Shown here: piece after piece, positions 1 through 12,016 of the stretch
Position numbering within the stretch: the stretch's first letter is position 1
Layout: the number at the start of each line of letters is the position of its first letter
Assembly: GCA_025765615.1 (NCBI GenBank)
Contig: JAIVFJ010000028.1
Span: forward strand, 372,001-436,000
Direction of reading: 5' to 3'
Length of the DNA stretch: 64,000 nucleotides
From: Zopfochytrium polystomum
Taxonomy: Eukaryota > Chytridiomycota > Chytridiomycetes > Chytridiales > Chytridiaceae
The notes under the pieces: model-generated
Seen by the model: only the letters and a program-made list of their open reading frames with translations
Database searches by the model: none
Told to the model about the DNA's origin: nothing
Program-made: the position numbers and the translations under genes

Positions 1-1982
1 CTCCCATGTTTCTACGTCCGAAACTGAGAATGAAGGAAAGATTTCACGCGAGGGCGAATCTCTGGATGAAGGAAAGATTCCTCCCGAGGAAGTGACTGCA
101 GTGTCCGTTAAGGGAAGACTTCAATCGCTTACAGCAATCGCACTTGCGAAGGCTCTACCCGCGTCGACACCAGAAATTGTGACCTCCAAAGCCGATATTT
201 TTGCTGCCACTGCAGGGCTAGCGTTCGGGGATGATGATTTAGTTGGGAGACAACAATCGGCGGCGACAACTGAACCGAAGCAAGACAACGGGCAACCTTC
301 GACCCACACATCACAGACCCTGATGGACTCAAGCGGTTATCGACGGACATCAGAGTCGTCCGGCGCACAGACTTTACAAACTTCGCAGACGATTGCCGCG
401 GCTGGGGCTCGAGCGGCAGTGCCAGCGTCGGAGTCGGTGAAGAGATCCGGCACTCCCAGCATCAGCGGACGGTCCCTCCGTGCTTCGGCAAGCCGCATTC
501 ACTCGACCGCTGCCTCTGTCCAGAGCGCCGCATCCAAGGCAGCGACGCCACGCGCACAGTCGACAGCAGACGCAGTGCCGGCCGCTGACGGTTCCAGCCG
601 CAACGGTTCTGCCAGCGACGGCACCGGAGTGGCGCCAAGTGCATTTAACGGTCGTGTGGCATCGGTGAAAGACTCGCGTGACACGACGATCGTCTCCGCC
701 GACGACGGAGCGAAGACAATCGCTCAGCGATCGCAGTCGCTGGCGGCTGATGGCGGCTTTCCCATGCTCGCGTCCGACGAGACTGCAGCGGCAGAGAGTC
801 TCTCGTCGCTGCGAGGAGTGTCGCACGCGGGCGGAGAGGCAGCGGGGTCGCCGGTGGCGGGAGAGTCAAAGAGAAAGTTGGCTGCCGGGACGCCGATAAT
901 GGCCAAGTCGACATCAGCAACGCCCAGGGCGGCAGTGTCGGCGGCGGCTAGCAGGTCGGGATCGGTGCGCGGCGGCAGCGGCGGTGGTGGTACACCCGTC
1001 AGACCGCGCTCCCGAGCAACGTCGATACGGGCCTCGCGTACTATCGCTGAGCCTGTGGCAACGAGTGCGTCGCAGTTCTTACTGGCAACTCCGCCTTCGG
1101 CAGAACTGGACGGTGCGGGGGCCAGTCCAGCGGTAAAGGCAGTGTTGAGTGGGACGGAAGACGGGGGTGTGGCAATCACCAACACGGCAACAAAGAGGGT
1201 GGGTTCTGGGTCAGCGACGCCGCGCCGAAGCGCGACGGTGGGGGAAAAGTTTGCGATCGAGCAGAGTATTGGTGGTGGGCGACACCGCACGTCCATGCCG
1301 GTGCTTTCGTCCCAAGGGCGTCCTGGAGCAGTTGTGGAGCAGACTATGATGGTGGATGCACCCAGGCTGCGGTCACGCCAGGGGTCTCATGGCTCGGGTG
1401 GTCGGGCGTCGAGACCTGCGACGCCGGACGCTCGAAAGTCGAGCAGAACTAGCAGTCTAAGCCGGGACGACGCGGGACCCGTTGGCAGTGGAGGGAGCGG
1501 CGTCGTGGGGAGCTGGAAAAACTCGAAAAGGGGTTCGGTAAACGGTGTCGGCCAAGACGGCGGTGGTGAAAGGATGCGGTCGCGTGCACCGTCAGCGACA
1601 TCGACATCAAGCAATGGTAAGTTGCCCCAACCGCCAGGGAGAAGACGAAGGGCCGATTCTAACTGTTCTCTTCACCGTCGCGGTTTCACCAGCATTGCCG
1701 CAAAGCGCCTCGACCGCATCGCTTTCGCGCAAACCTACAGCTCCGCATGACGACCGAGCCGCTTCACCAAAGCAGCTCCCTGGCTCGATGGGGGCGAAAG
1801 GTGCAGAACCGGAGCTTCCCCCAAAGATTTCCCGCACAGCGTCGCGGGCATCGTCGTCCTTTTCGCCACTCCCGTCTCCCCTTATTATTGGAGCTAGGTC
1901 AGCGCTGGCTGGCTCATTGGCATCTACTCTCGCCGGAGGAGAGAAGAGCGGCAACGCTGTCGCCGACAGTGACTGGCAGTAG
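1..1982 (+). CDS. Disordered Ser/Ala/Thr-rich protein, 3' part of gene (two exons in window)
   Basis: The reading frame is open from the left edge (frame of position 2), so the gene begins outside the window. The visible part is dominated by Ser, Ala, Thr, Arg and Gly with no recognisable domain; a short motif related to DEGKI occurs twice near positions 38-85. An intron is placed at 1617..1692 (76 nt, GTAAGT...CACCAG): the upstream exon stops in phase 1 and the downstream exon continues in the same low-complexity composition (ending at the TAG at 1980-1982), whereas reading through the intron gives an unrelated Arg-rich tail. Function unknown. The composition suggests a long intrinsically disordered protein, possibly heavily phosphorylated (many RxxS-like sites). 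A (TGTGCG)n tract follows about 40 bp after the stop. Confidence 0.75.
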
Positions 1983-2453
1983 GGCCGTGTTGTACTTTTT
2001 GTTGGATACACTGGGCGCAGTGTGTGCGTGTGTGCGTGTGTGCGTGTGTGCGTGTGTGTTTGCTCTAGGCCTCTTCTTTCTCTTTATCTCTCTCTATCAC
2101 AACCACCTTTGATACAAACTCAACTAGAGGAACGGGGAAACGTATCCCCTCAAGCAGCATTGTTCGGCACTTAACATTCTAAGAAGCAAACCCATCTTTC
2201 TCTTGCTTTTGAACTGACACCAAAGTCCCGTTCCCGTTTCCACTATTGATACCGTGCAGGAATGAAAATTCAGGGATTGGGCGCTTGGCTAACCGGCAAC
2301 CTTGCAAAAACGCTGACTCTCACCCAACAATATATAAATTTAATTTCACAACATTTTAAACCCAGAAGAACCGAATTAACCAGGAAAGGAGACTGCACTA
2401 GAGTCTTGGGAAGATAGGATGTGGAAAGCATGGAAGCCACTATGATGGCTGTT
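1983..2453. other. Convergent intergenic spacer
   Basis: This is the space between the stop of the Ser-rich gene and the stop of the minus-strand adenylate kinase gene. It holds a GTGTGC microsatellite (about 2017-2060), a CT-rich stretch and AT-rich sequence around 2330-2360 that could carry both 3' ends. No coding region is supported. Confidence 0.5.
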
Positions 2454-3356
<903 letters not shown>

Positions 3357-4461
3357 TTCTGCGGGGGGAAGAAACAACGAAAGGAAAACAAGACAAGTCA
3401 ATCGGAAAGAAACGCGATGGGCTCGCATATCGTTGGTGAACCAACCTTGCTGATTCCCACGAATAGAAGCTTGTGGAGGGTGCGGTGGTGTTCAGTAGCA
3501 ACGGAGAAGAGAGCACGATTGAGACGCACTGTGAGACATGCAGTCCCCGCCTTCTTTCCATCATGGTAGTGAACATGGCTTGGGGTTGTAGAGGCGCGAT
3601 CGTGGGAACACCGCCGCAAGTGCGTCTCGGCTAGTGAGCAAGTCGCCTGGTCACCAGTATCTCGACCGCGTAATCGAGCCACCGCCCTCCGTGAGGCAAA
3701 CGGTCCCACACTTCGGGCCCTTGACTGCATGGCTCGCCCCTGTTCATCGCGCTGTTTCTCTCTGCTCGCTCGCTCCCTCTCCCTCTCCCTCTCTCGAACA
3801 CAAGTCATGAACCCGCACCATTTCGGAAAGATTTGGCGCTTCTCATCCGTCCCTAGCCCTCGCGAACCCACCGCAGCATGCGCGGGCGATGAGTTTTTTG
3901 GCGTGCCAACCCCGACACCGGTGTTGTTCATGTGCTTTCCGGCTGCCGTGTCAGAACATTTTCCTTGAGGTTGCAGGCAGGCCTGCCTGCATGCCTTTCT
4001 TCTCGCTCTGGGCACACGAAACCCTGGAGTAAGTGGTGGAATGTTGAGATAGCCGGCTTCATTTCAAAACCCAGTTGGAAGGACCAGAATTAGCACTTTC
4101 CACCGATCCGCTTACGAAGCCAAGGATACATGGAAGCTCTTGCATTGCACAGTTGTCTTCCCCTATAGTGAGCTTATCACCACCGGCGCGTCGAGGCGGT
4201 CTTGCTCCGTCTAAGTATAGTAACGCGCGGTGCGTCCAACATTAGCCTCGTTGCGCGGACGGGGATGTACTGCACGAACCCTGAGGAAGAAAAAATGCCA
4301 CAGGAAAAAGAGAAAGGGAAGGTCGGCTGAATGCCAGACGGAAAGGAAGAAGAAAAAAAAGAAGTTGAAGTTGGCCTTGCGCAGTCCCCTTTGCCACCCA
4401 CCCCCTCTTCCCCTCCACCACCGAAACGTCAGCCCCGCTGGCGTGCTTCCTGAGGAGAGCC
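3357..4461. other. Divergent intergenic region between FAP7 and NAB2
   Basis: About 1.1 kb between two divergently transcribed genes. It contains a short GAGA tract (3772-3800) and A-rich stretches (4290-4370). A 205-codon minus-strand open frame at 3398-4015 has low-complexity translation and no family resemblance, so I do not call it. The region must carry the promoters of both genes. Confidence 0.5.
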
Positions 4462-4468
4462 TATAAAG
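4462..4468 (+). promoter_or_regulatory. TATA box of NAB2-like gene
   Basis: TATAAAG lies about 207 bp upstream of the assigned ATG at 4675 in a GC-rich setting. Position and context fit a core promoter with a 5' UTR of roughly 180 nt. It is a sequence match only. Confidence 0.45.
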
Positions 4469-4674
4469 GGTACGTATCTGCATGTGCTTTCCTCTCTCGG
4501 CTGGATCTCCATGGGCTGTGATTGGTGGTGTCCGTGTGCCTCGACGGCAGATTGGCGTAGGCGGGGCTTGCAGGCGGAGTCAGAAATCGCAGCTCCTAAC
4601 CTTTCTTACCGCAGTCTTTCACTCGCGGCCACTTTGTTCGATCGATCGGAATCGGGAGCCTTATCACTTCAGTC

Positions 4675-6873
4675 ATGGAGTACCTAGATCGTCTTCAGGG
4701 TCGCGTTTCCAACCCGACAAAACTTTTTGTAAGCTTTCCCGCCCTCCTACACCATATGCTTGGCTACTCTCAGCCGCGATCGTCCTGCGATCTGACCAAA
4801 CTCGTTTCACTTTTCACCCATCGGGCGGATTTGGTATTACCTCCTTTTCTCCCTGAATCGCACAGGAGGATATTCAAACCAAGGTGGGCCAGCTTGGTGA
4901 AGACTACGGCCCGGAGGAAGTCGTGTCCCTTGCCGAATTTGTTATCACAATGATTTCGGGGAACAAGCAACGGGTGGAAGTTGAAGAGGAGTTACAAGAT
5001 GGTGAGGAGTCTAACAGCCCACAGAGAACCCCGGGAAGCACTTGCTTATTCTCATTTGAATCCTGTTGGATGGAATATGTTCGGAAACTCCAGTAATGCA
5101 AAACGCGGCCGCCTTCTCGCAATGGCTTTTCAATTACCTCGAGACGGAAGCCAAGCCGAAACATGTGACTGAACTGATGATTGATCTGGACGATGGCGAT
5201 GAATCTTCTAGTACGTGCTGAGCGAACATCCTCTGAGTTATTGTCTTTGTTCCGGGCGTAACATGTTGCCGCGCATTACAACAGGTTCATCTTCCCCCCC
5301 GAAGCCGGTTGGAAGCAACAGACTTCTCTCTTCAGCAATCTCTGCGACGGCAAAGCAGCATCAGCAGCAGTCAAGTCCAACAGCAGCATCTGCTGGGACG
5401 GCGAGGAAACGTGCGGCGAACGATGACACAGCAACTGTTGGTTCCGCGTCGACACCAGCAGACCATCAACCTTCGGAGCTAGAGGCAACCCCCGAGTCTC
5501 AACCGGAAGGGAAGAGGTCTTTCAAAGTCCAAAAAATCGTCTGGGATTTGGAGGGAGGAAACCAGCAAGCTCCAGCGGGTGGACTACATCGGTCACTTGG
5601 ACCGGATAGGCCACGCGTCTCCCGAACGTCCCCATCCCAACGGGACGAACCTCGACCTGGCCCGAGACTCGCGGAAAGAGTTGGAACCCGACTTGCAGAA
5701 GGCGGTTTCCAACCCAGGGTGAGTCCTGGACCGATGGATTTCCCCCCTGGGAATCGTGGCGGTTACGGTCCTAACGGTGGTGCGGTTGGAGGAAGCGTAT
5801 TGGGCCGGGCAGGAGGATTCCATGGGCCAGGTGGTTACCCAGGACCTGGACCTCAACCGGGCGGACCACGTCAAGGAATGATGATGCAACAAATGGGCCC
5901 ACGACCACCGTTTATACCGGTGCAACAAGGCCAGTACTTTGGACAGCGCGGGATGGTGCCACCAATGCACCAGGGTATGAATGGTTGGGGTGGCCCGCAA
6001 GGCTTTCAGAATCCGCAGCCGTACTTCCCTCAGCAACGCCAACAGTTCAACGGCGCGGGTGGTGGCCCTGGGCAGTTCTACGGAAACCAAACACCCGGTA
6101 TGGGGGTGTATCGCCCTGGTCAACGTCACCCTGGTGAATTCAACCGACCGCATCAACAACCGATCCAACAACCCTATCGCCCCCAGCCATTAAGCGAACG
6201 TCCGCAGTATCTTCCTCGTGGGAACGCAGAAGGGCCAGCGACAATGTCTGCCCAGCCGCATCCAGAAGCGCCTTCAGGGGGGTTGCCAGCGGCACCACAA
6301 CCAAACCCTCACCCGGGTCCAAATCAAAATTCGGTAATGACAGCGGGGGCAGCGGCGACAACATCTGCATCCACGGGTTCGATAGCTTGCCGCTTTGGAG
6401 CGAACTGCACGCGTGCTGATTGCAAGTATTCTCATCCTTCTCCGGCCGCGATCGCGGCGGCGGCGGCTGCGGCAGCCGCCTCAGCCCCGCGCTGCCGGTA
6501 CTGGCCCAACTGCCTGAATCCAAGTTGCACGTTCTTTCACCCGCCGCCAGGTTCAGCCGCAGCAATCGGGACTGGTGCAAATCCTTCCGCGTACACACTT
6601 GCGAACGTTCCGTGCCGGTTCGAGCCGTTTTGCACCCGACCTGGGTGCCCCTACCAGCACTCTGGTGGCCCGAAAGCAGCTGGCAGCAGTGCAACTGGAG
6701 CGGCAGGCGCGAACCGGAGCGTTGTGTTCAAGGGTCGGACAAATGATCGGGCATTTGCGGTTGGGGACGAGGAAACAGAGGCCGTTAAAGTCGGCAGCGC
6801 TGTGGAGACCGAGGAGGCAGAAAAAACGTCATCTGCAACTGCAGCAAACGATGAAGAGGGGAAGCAGGCATGA
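4675..6873 (+). CDS. NAB2: NAB2/ZC3H14-type poly(A)-binding CCCH zinc-finger protein
   Basis: Four exons (4675..4728, 4866..5001, 5094..5210, 5285..6873) give 631 aa, every junction in phase. Exons 1-3 encode an N-terminal helical domain of about 100 residues resembling the PWI-like domain of Nab2/ZC3H14 (GEDYGPEEVVSLAEFVITMI, then a helix with FSQWLFNYLE). A long Gly/Pro/Gln/Met-rich linker follows. Near the C-terminus three tandem CCCH fingers have the Nab2 spacing C-x5-C-x4-C-x3-H, starting CRFGANC, CRYWPNC and CRFEPFC. Nab2 proteins bind poly(A) in the nucleus, limit tail length and couple mRNA 3' processing to export through the nuclear pore. Yeast Nab2 has seven fingers; three resembles the minimal poly(A)-binding set. 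The start was chosen because it opens the helical domain. Confidence 0.9.
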
Positions 6874-7716
6874 AATTCCGTCGAGAGTTGTTGTGGCTCT
6901 TTGACCGTTTTTTTCTCTTCTTTTTTCTCTTTTTTTTTCCATCTGGCTTTGATGTTCCGCGTGTGCCTTCACTCTTCAAAGCTGTTTCTGTTCTCCCTGC
7001 TCCATGGTGTTCTCCTTTCTTTTCATTTTCTCAGCCGCCCACGTCAGCCCATCTCTCCATGTCTCCCAACCTTTTCAGCTGGCCGTCTGGCATTTCCTTA
7101 ATCGCACGCACTTTCTCGCGTCTCCACCCCCTCTTTCTCCCGCTTTTCAACCGCGTCTTGTGCGGCCACGATGGTTTTATTGGGTGGAAAGGCCGCCAAG
7201 ATGGTTTTATCGGATGGAACGGTGTGCGTCGCGCAAGGAACGGGTTGGCTTACACGCACCCCTCTTTTTTTTTTTTTTTTTTTTTGCCTTGTGAAAGGGA
7301 AAATCGGAAGATTCACGGTCGTTTGACTTGTCAATCAGTATAAACTTTCGCAGATCGCGTTTACTTCTCTTTTTTTAACAACGCATGTGAGTTCATCTGT
7401 TCTGTTGCATCCAACCCGTCCCATCCCATCCCATCGCATCACCATCACTCTGTAACCGTGCGATCCTGTCCAAATGTGGATCCCGTGCTGCTCCGTTCGA
7501 CCTACTTCCATCCCACCTAGATCAGTAAAACGGCCTCCGCCTGCTTCATTGCTCCGATCCACACATCTACCCCCTTAGTTCAGATCAAATCGGTTCTCCC
7601 CTTTCTCTTTACGAACTTCCACTGCCTTTTCTAATTGACTGCACCTGAACGCTCCTTCGTCGATCCAGTAAGGACGTCTGTCGAACAAGAACAAATTATC
7701 CAGCCCCACTTTAGCC
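6874..7716. other. Promoter region between NAB2 and RPS12
   Basis: 843 bp of pyrimidine-rich spacer. It carries T-runs (7266-7286), a near-perfect tandem duplication of about 20 bp (GATGGTTTTAT units at 7170-7181 and 7199-7210) and a TATAAA at 7339-7344. The 370 nt between that TATA box and the RPS12 ATG is long for a ribosomal protein leader, so either a 5' UTR intron or another start site is likely. No gene is seen. Confidence 0.45.
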
Positions 7717-8365
7717 ATGTCGACAGAAGGAGATGTCGTTGAGGTCGTCGAGGTTGCCGCCGAGGCACCCCGCGGACAGATGACTGTTGAAGAGGCCCTG
7801 CAGGAAGTCCTGAAGAAGGCTCTGATCCACGACGGTTTGGCGCGTGGTCTTCGGGAATCTGTCAAGGCTCTCGACAGGTGTGTACCCAAATGAGTTCCCA
7901 TGACCCGTAAATGAAGGGGAGGAGAGTCGGAAGATTATACCAAAGTCAATCATGTGTTTCAAGACGGAACTGATTAGAGATGAACATCGCTCTGAATGAC
8001 GGCTGCTCCTCGCATATTTTGTGTGTTTGGCACGTCGATGGCACTTCCATCGAGGCACTTACATTCCACTGTCTGACCTCTGTCCTCCACCAAACCCCAG
8101 GCGCCAGGCTCACCTCTGCGTCTACGTTGAGACCTGCACGGAGAAGGAGTATGTCAAGCTCGTCGAGGCTCTCTGCGCCGAGCACAACATCAACGTCATC
8201 CGCGTGTCGGACGCCAAGAAGCTCGGCGAGTGGGTTGGTCTCTGCAAGATCGACGCCGCCGGCGAGGCCCGCAAGATTGTCGGTTGCTCGTGCGTCGTCG
8301 TGAAGGACTTCGGAGAGGACTCTGAGGCCCGCAACATCCTGCTCGCGTCGTTCCAGTCTCGCTAA
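7717..8365 (+). CDS. RPS12: 40S ribosomal protein S12 (eS12)
   Basis: Two exons (7717..7877 and 8101..8365) make 141 aa. The coding sequence matches eS12 throughout: [18 protein letters not shown] in exon 1, the junction giving ALDRRQAHLC, then [29 protein letters not shown] and [14 protein letters not shown] in exon 2, ending SFQSR. eS12 is an L7Ae/L30e-fold protein of the 40S head/beak. The acidic N-terminal 20 residues are variable in the family. The 223-nt intron begins GTGTGT and ends CCCCAG; it interrupts the Arg codon. The gene is followed by a spliced-looking 3' UTR (see 8467..8678). Confidence 0.97.
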
Positions 8366-8466
8366 GCAGTCTCATGTGGCGGTTTCTTGGTCCTGGGCAT
8401 GGAAAGTGTTGCTCAAGTTTCATCTGTTGTTGGTGGCGACCGACAGTCCACTGTTTCTTTCTTTGG

Positions 8467-8678
8467 GTAAGTCTCGCTGCGTTTCCACCCGTCTCCCCGC
8501 CCTTCCCCACCCATGATTATCCATTACAGTGATGACAGTGATTTTGGCTCCCTCTTCTTGATAGAAAGTGAAGAGAACCGCACAAAGCGTCTGAAACTCT
8601 TAAGATTTATCCTTCCTCTCCAATCCCGACCACTCCCTATCTCGTGTGTCATTGCTGACTCTTCCCCGCGTCTGCCAG
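8467..8678 (+). other. Probable intron in the RPS12 3' UTR
   Basis: GTAAGT at 8467 and TCTGCCAG ending at 8678 frame a 212-nt interval entirely downstream of the RPS12 stop codon, with an AATAAA 22 nt beyond the acceptor. Introns hosting small RNAs are common in ribosomal protein genes, and this interval contains a C/D-box pair. Confidence 0.4.
8525..8600 (+). ncRNA. Candidate C/D-box snoRNA in RPS12 3' UTR intron
   Basis: An exact C box (GTGATGA, 8529-8535) and an exact D box (CTGA, 8591-8594) lie about 60 nt apart, with a C'-like TGATAGA at 8559-8565 between them. Size and host gene are typical for C/D snoRNAs. The terminal stem is weak by eye and I could not assign an rRNA target for the bases preceding the D box, so this stays a candidate. 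Confidence 0.33.
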
Positions 8679-8699
8679 ATGTCTTCGGTCAACTGCAAC

Positions 8700-8705
8700 A
8701 ATAAA
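8700..8705 (+). terminator. Polyadenylation signal of RPS12
   Basis: AATAAA about 335 nt downstream of the RPS12 stop, just after the candidate 3' UTR intron. It is the first such hexamer downstream of the gene. Confidence 0.5.
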
Positions 8706-8937
8706 TGAAATGGGAGCTTGCCTCCAATTGTTTTAATCTAATTGCCTTCGTTCTGTGTTTTTTCGTTCGGGAAAATCTTTGGGTTTATCAGAGTTCAGGC
8801 GGTCAGCCCTCCATTGTGCTGACGAAGGCGCCGAATGGAAGTGGAAGTCAACAGAGGGTGTGTGTGGGTTGATGAAACAGAAGTCCAACCAAAGTCCTGA
8901 AAAAAAAGAAAAAAAAAAAAAATAACACAAACAAAAA

Positions 8938-9287
8938 TTGACAACCTTCCAGCAGGACAGAGGTGGCCCACTTTCAACAGCCGATGCTGTCCCACAAAAA
9001 TCAAAATGACACAGAATGTACGAGCAACTGAAAGAGCAGAAGCCAAACTTTCTTTCAAGCCATGATTTGTGCTTGTCGTGCCATCCCCTGCACCCCCAGA
9101 ACTATTTTCAGTAGGACATCCTACTGGACGGACGGTGCACTCAAACACTCCCTACTCATGCACTCGTTGTGCAAACAGCATAAATTTTTGTGAGAAGAAG
9201 CGCTCACTAATGTTCTACAAGTGTCATAAACTGAGATTTGACGGTTGGCAATCAAACGCAACGGCAATCATCAAATTTGTAGATGCA
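8938..9287 (+). repeat. Dispersed repeat, copy A
   Basis: This segment is homologous, in opposite orientation, to 26425..26819. Shared landmarks in order are a block near CACTTT(C/G)AACAG, the CTTTCTTT-CAAGCC block, a CCATCCCCTGCA block, and the AGATTTGA-GGTTGGCAATCAAACGCAACGGC block. Read on the plus strand it has an open frame (9069 onward) with Cys pairs (SCTRCANS, NFCEKKRS, YKCH) that is also recognisable in the other copy. Probably part of a mobile element; the family was not identified. Confidence 0.7.
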
Positions 9288-9872
9288 GTATTTGACAAAA
9301 TCAATAATGTCCTTGGTCCCACTGGTGGGACTAGACTTTGAAGACTGCTCCCACAAGCCAGGAACATTTTGCACCGAGGACAAGCACCATAGAACATTGG
9401 CGCAACTATCCTCTCGGCAAACAGCGTTGGCAGCCTTAAGTCAAATCAGTGGAACCATGCATGCTGAGTGGGAAATGCCAGGCGTTTTCCTGCCTCCGGA
9501 TCCGAACAGTGAGATTATATTTGCATGTAGCAACCTTTCAAGGAAAAACTTTTGACAAAAAAAAACAATTTGGGCTTGGAGACGATGACCCCCCAAAATC
9601 GCTCTCCCCAAAATAGTTTCAAATTCGCTGCTTGTCAACGAAGCAGGTTCGGCCAATGAAAGTTGTACCATCGTGTATGAGATTTCTTGGGGAACAACCT
9701 GCTGATGTCTTTCCCTTTTTGATTGTGTCGAAATTCGCTGTTGAAGTATTAAAATGGCCCCTGTTCATAGTCACTTTATAAACTTGCCAAATTCACTTAC
9801 AGTACTGCGTATCGACCTGTCGTCGAGCTAATTTAATTGTATGTGAAAAAGGAGGTGGTGGAGCGAAACCAA
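9288..9872. other. Gene-poor AT-rich spacer
   Basis: About 585 bp between the dispersed repeat and the piggyBac-like element. The repeat's open frame trails in to a stop near 9341. No other feature seen. Confidence 0.4.
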
Positions 9873-10913
9873 TTAACCCTATAACAGTCATCACACTGCC
9901 AGTGGCACAATGACTGACTTTTCCTCCATTACAATTAGAAGAACTTCACCAAAACGAAACAAATCCTCGTGAAACTTTAATATGTTGTAGTCCTACCAAT
10001 TCTGCAAATGTGGTCTAAATTAGCTTGCTCCTTTTGTTAGTGAAAAAAAATTGCGTCAAACCAACGAAACAGTGTGCCATATACAGCACAGTGCCACCAA
10101 TCACCACCGCCTGCTCACCATGTCCGTGTGCCACAAAAAGAGGGATCCGGCAACATCGCCGTGATTCCCAATCGCAATTTTTAGCATAGAGGTAGATCCA
10201 GCATGTGCACATCCGTGGACACCTCATTTGTTTGAATCCGTTCACTGATCAGCTAACGCCAATCTGCTGTGGAACAGGGATTGCTAAAATGACAGTAAGT
10301 GGCTCCATGACCAAAGTGCCCCCTACATAATGGACCAAATCTTCATCAAAACTTAATTAAAGCAACAAAAAGCGTGCATCATCAGAGAGCCCTTATCCAA
10401 AACAGTCTTTGTTACTAATAAAGTAGTTGTGTATCTTTGCTTTCGCAAGTGTGGTGGAAGTTGCAAAACATCCAAACGTGTCACATTTCGAAATTCAGTT
10501 ATCACTGACCTTTTTTCACTGACCTTTTTTCTTCGTTTTTCCAACTTTTGCTCAACAGAATCATCATAGAACAAAAAAAGTTGGAGTCATAGTCACTTAA
10601 GCCATTTTATTTCATGTCCATTTTCGGAGTAGTACGCAAATTTTGAAAGACTTTGGTGCAGTTTTTGCATCAGTCCACTACTAGGAGAAAATGCATGCCA
10701 CCATCAGCACAGCTGCAGTTTTGTTGCAATTACTATTTGTCTAGATTGTGTAAAACAAGGTGAAAAGGTGCCAACAGAAAGCCCTTTCAATTCTGAACGT
10801 GCTGGTTCTAGTTTCATCACAAAAGTCGCATCGGTGCAGAAGTTAGGTATGGGACAACTTTGAGGGTCATTGTGCTGCATGTGGCACATTGGCACCAACC
10901 CTTAAAGGGTTAA
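9873..10913. mobile_element. piggyBac-like non-autonomous element (1041 bp)
   Basis: Both ends are TTAA followed inward by CCCT: TTAACCCTATAA on the left and, on the other strand, TTAACCCTTTAA on the right. Just inside, both ends carry related TGCCA...GGCACA / GTGCC...GCACAATGAC motifs in inverted orientation. TTAA targets and CCCTTT termini with subterminal TGCCA/GGCACA motifs are characteristic of piggyBac elements. No transposase frame is present inside, so it would be a non-autonomous or internally deleted copy. The inner terminal repeats have diverged. Confidence 0.5.
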
Positions 10914-12016
10914 GCATTCACCTTGTCCCGTCCTGTGATCATTTCTTCCTTCAACAAGAAAAGCGCATTTCTTTTTCATAGCTTCCGTCACATGGCTTCA
11001 CTTTCCTTTTTCGTTTCTTCTTTTTTTTTCGTCCCATTCCTTTGTTTCTTGCCCTACTTTCAGTTTCTTGCCCCACGCAGGCATCATCCACAATGTTTTC
11101 TGTTCTTCACCCTTTTTTTCTGTTTCTGCAATGATTGCAAGGCTGCACCACAGATCAGGCCTGCTGCCCTAGAAAAATGCAACACGCCCCATTTTCGTAT
11201 GGATGGAATTATGGAAGTTGGGCGTGTTGCTGTTTTTCGGGGTGCACCATCGATCAATGCTCTCTGACAGCCCTTTCAATCTGGAAAGTCGTTTTCATGG
11301 CGGCTGGTGTCTTCTGGAGCAAGTGAGCCAAATCGCGGGTGGAACTGTCTTTTTTTACTTGAAGAAAAACAAACAGAGAAAAAAAAGAAAAAGACAACGG
11401 ATGCATAAAAAGTAAATTTCTCTGTCCCCACCCCACTCCACAGCAAAATTGGAAAAATAGGCCAGTTTGCTTGATTTTTGACCACCCCCAGACCAGGAAA
11501 GCGCTTTTCACGGAGGATTGGCTACTCCTATTGAAATAGCGAAAAAAGGTTCGATGAAACAGAGCTTTGGAGGGCCAGTGGTTCACATGAGGGGTGGTCG
11601 GTCTCCAATACATACCGCCTCACACAGGCTCTTGTGGTCAATATTTTTCTGCTTGGGCAGCCAGTCTTAAGGTACATGCAAAACGCTGTAAGTGTGTTCT
11701 TCTCAATGAGAAACTATTAAAGCTGTGGTACAAGATCCTCAACTCTGTTGAAGGAAACATATGAGCAAAGCAAGGAAGGGAATTCTGAAAGAGCTCCTTC
11801 AATCGTTAGTAGAGGGACGATTCTCCTGTCAATTCTCTCTTCACCATGGTCCCAATTCCAAAAACTTGACCTCAAACTGTGTACAGTAATGCAAGGGTTT
11901 CTTTTTTTTATTTTCTTTATTCTCTCCAAATATTTCTGCAGTTGGAAGATGAAACTGAACGCAATGTCCCAACAGGCCAGCAGTTGTGCGACAGCAATGT
12001 TGATGGACATCCTACG
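10914..12016. other. Gene-poor spacer left of the retrotransposon
   Basis: About 1.1 kb of AT-rich sequence with T-runs near 11020-11130 and a short inverted repeat at 11172-11238. Open frames here are short, overlapping and low in complexity; none resembles a known family. Confidence 0.45.
11172..11238. repeat. Short hairpin-forming inverted repeat
   Basis: Arms 11172-11189 and 11220-11238 (GAAAAATGCAACACGCCC against its near-perfect reverse complement) flank a 30-nt loop. A related direct motif (TGCACCA-GATCA) occurs on both sides. It may be a remnant of a small mobile element. Confidence 0.4.

Noticed and set aside
3398..4015. 205-codon minus-strand frame upstream of FAP7
   Set aside because: Contains an RE repeat from a CT microsatellite and no recognisable domain; could at most be 5' UTR.
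7878..8100. snoRNA in the RPS12 coding intron
   Set aside because: An ATGA and two CTGA motifs exist, but no proper RUGAUGA C box and the spacing is too long.
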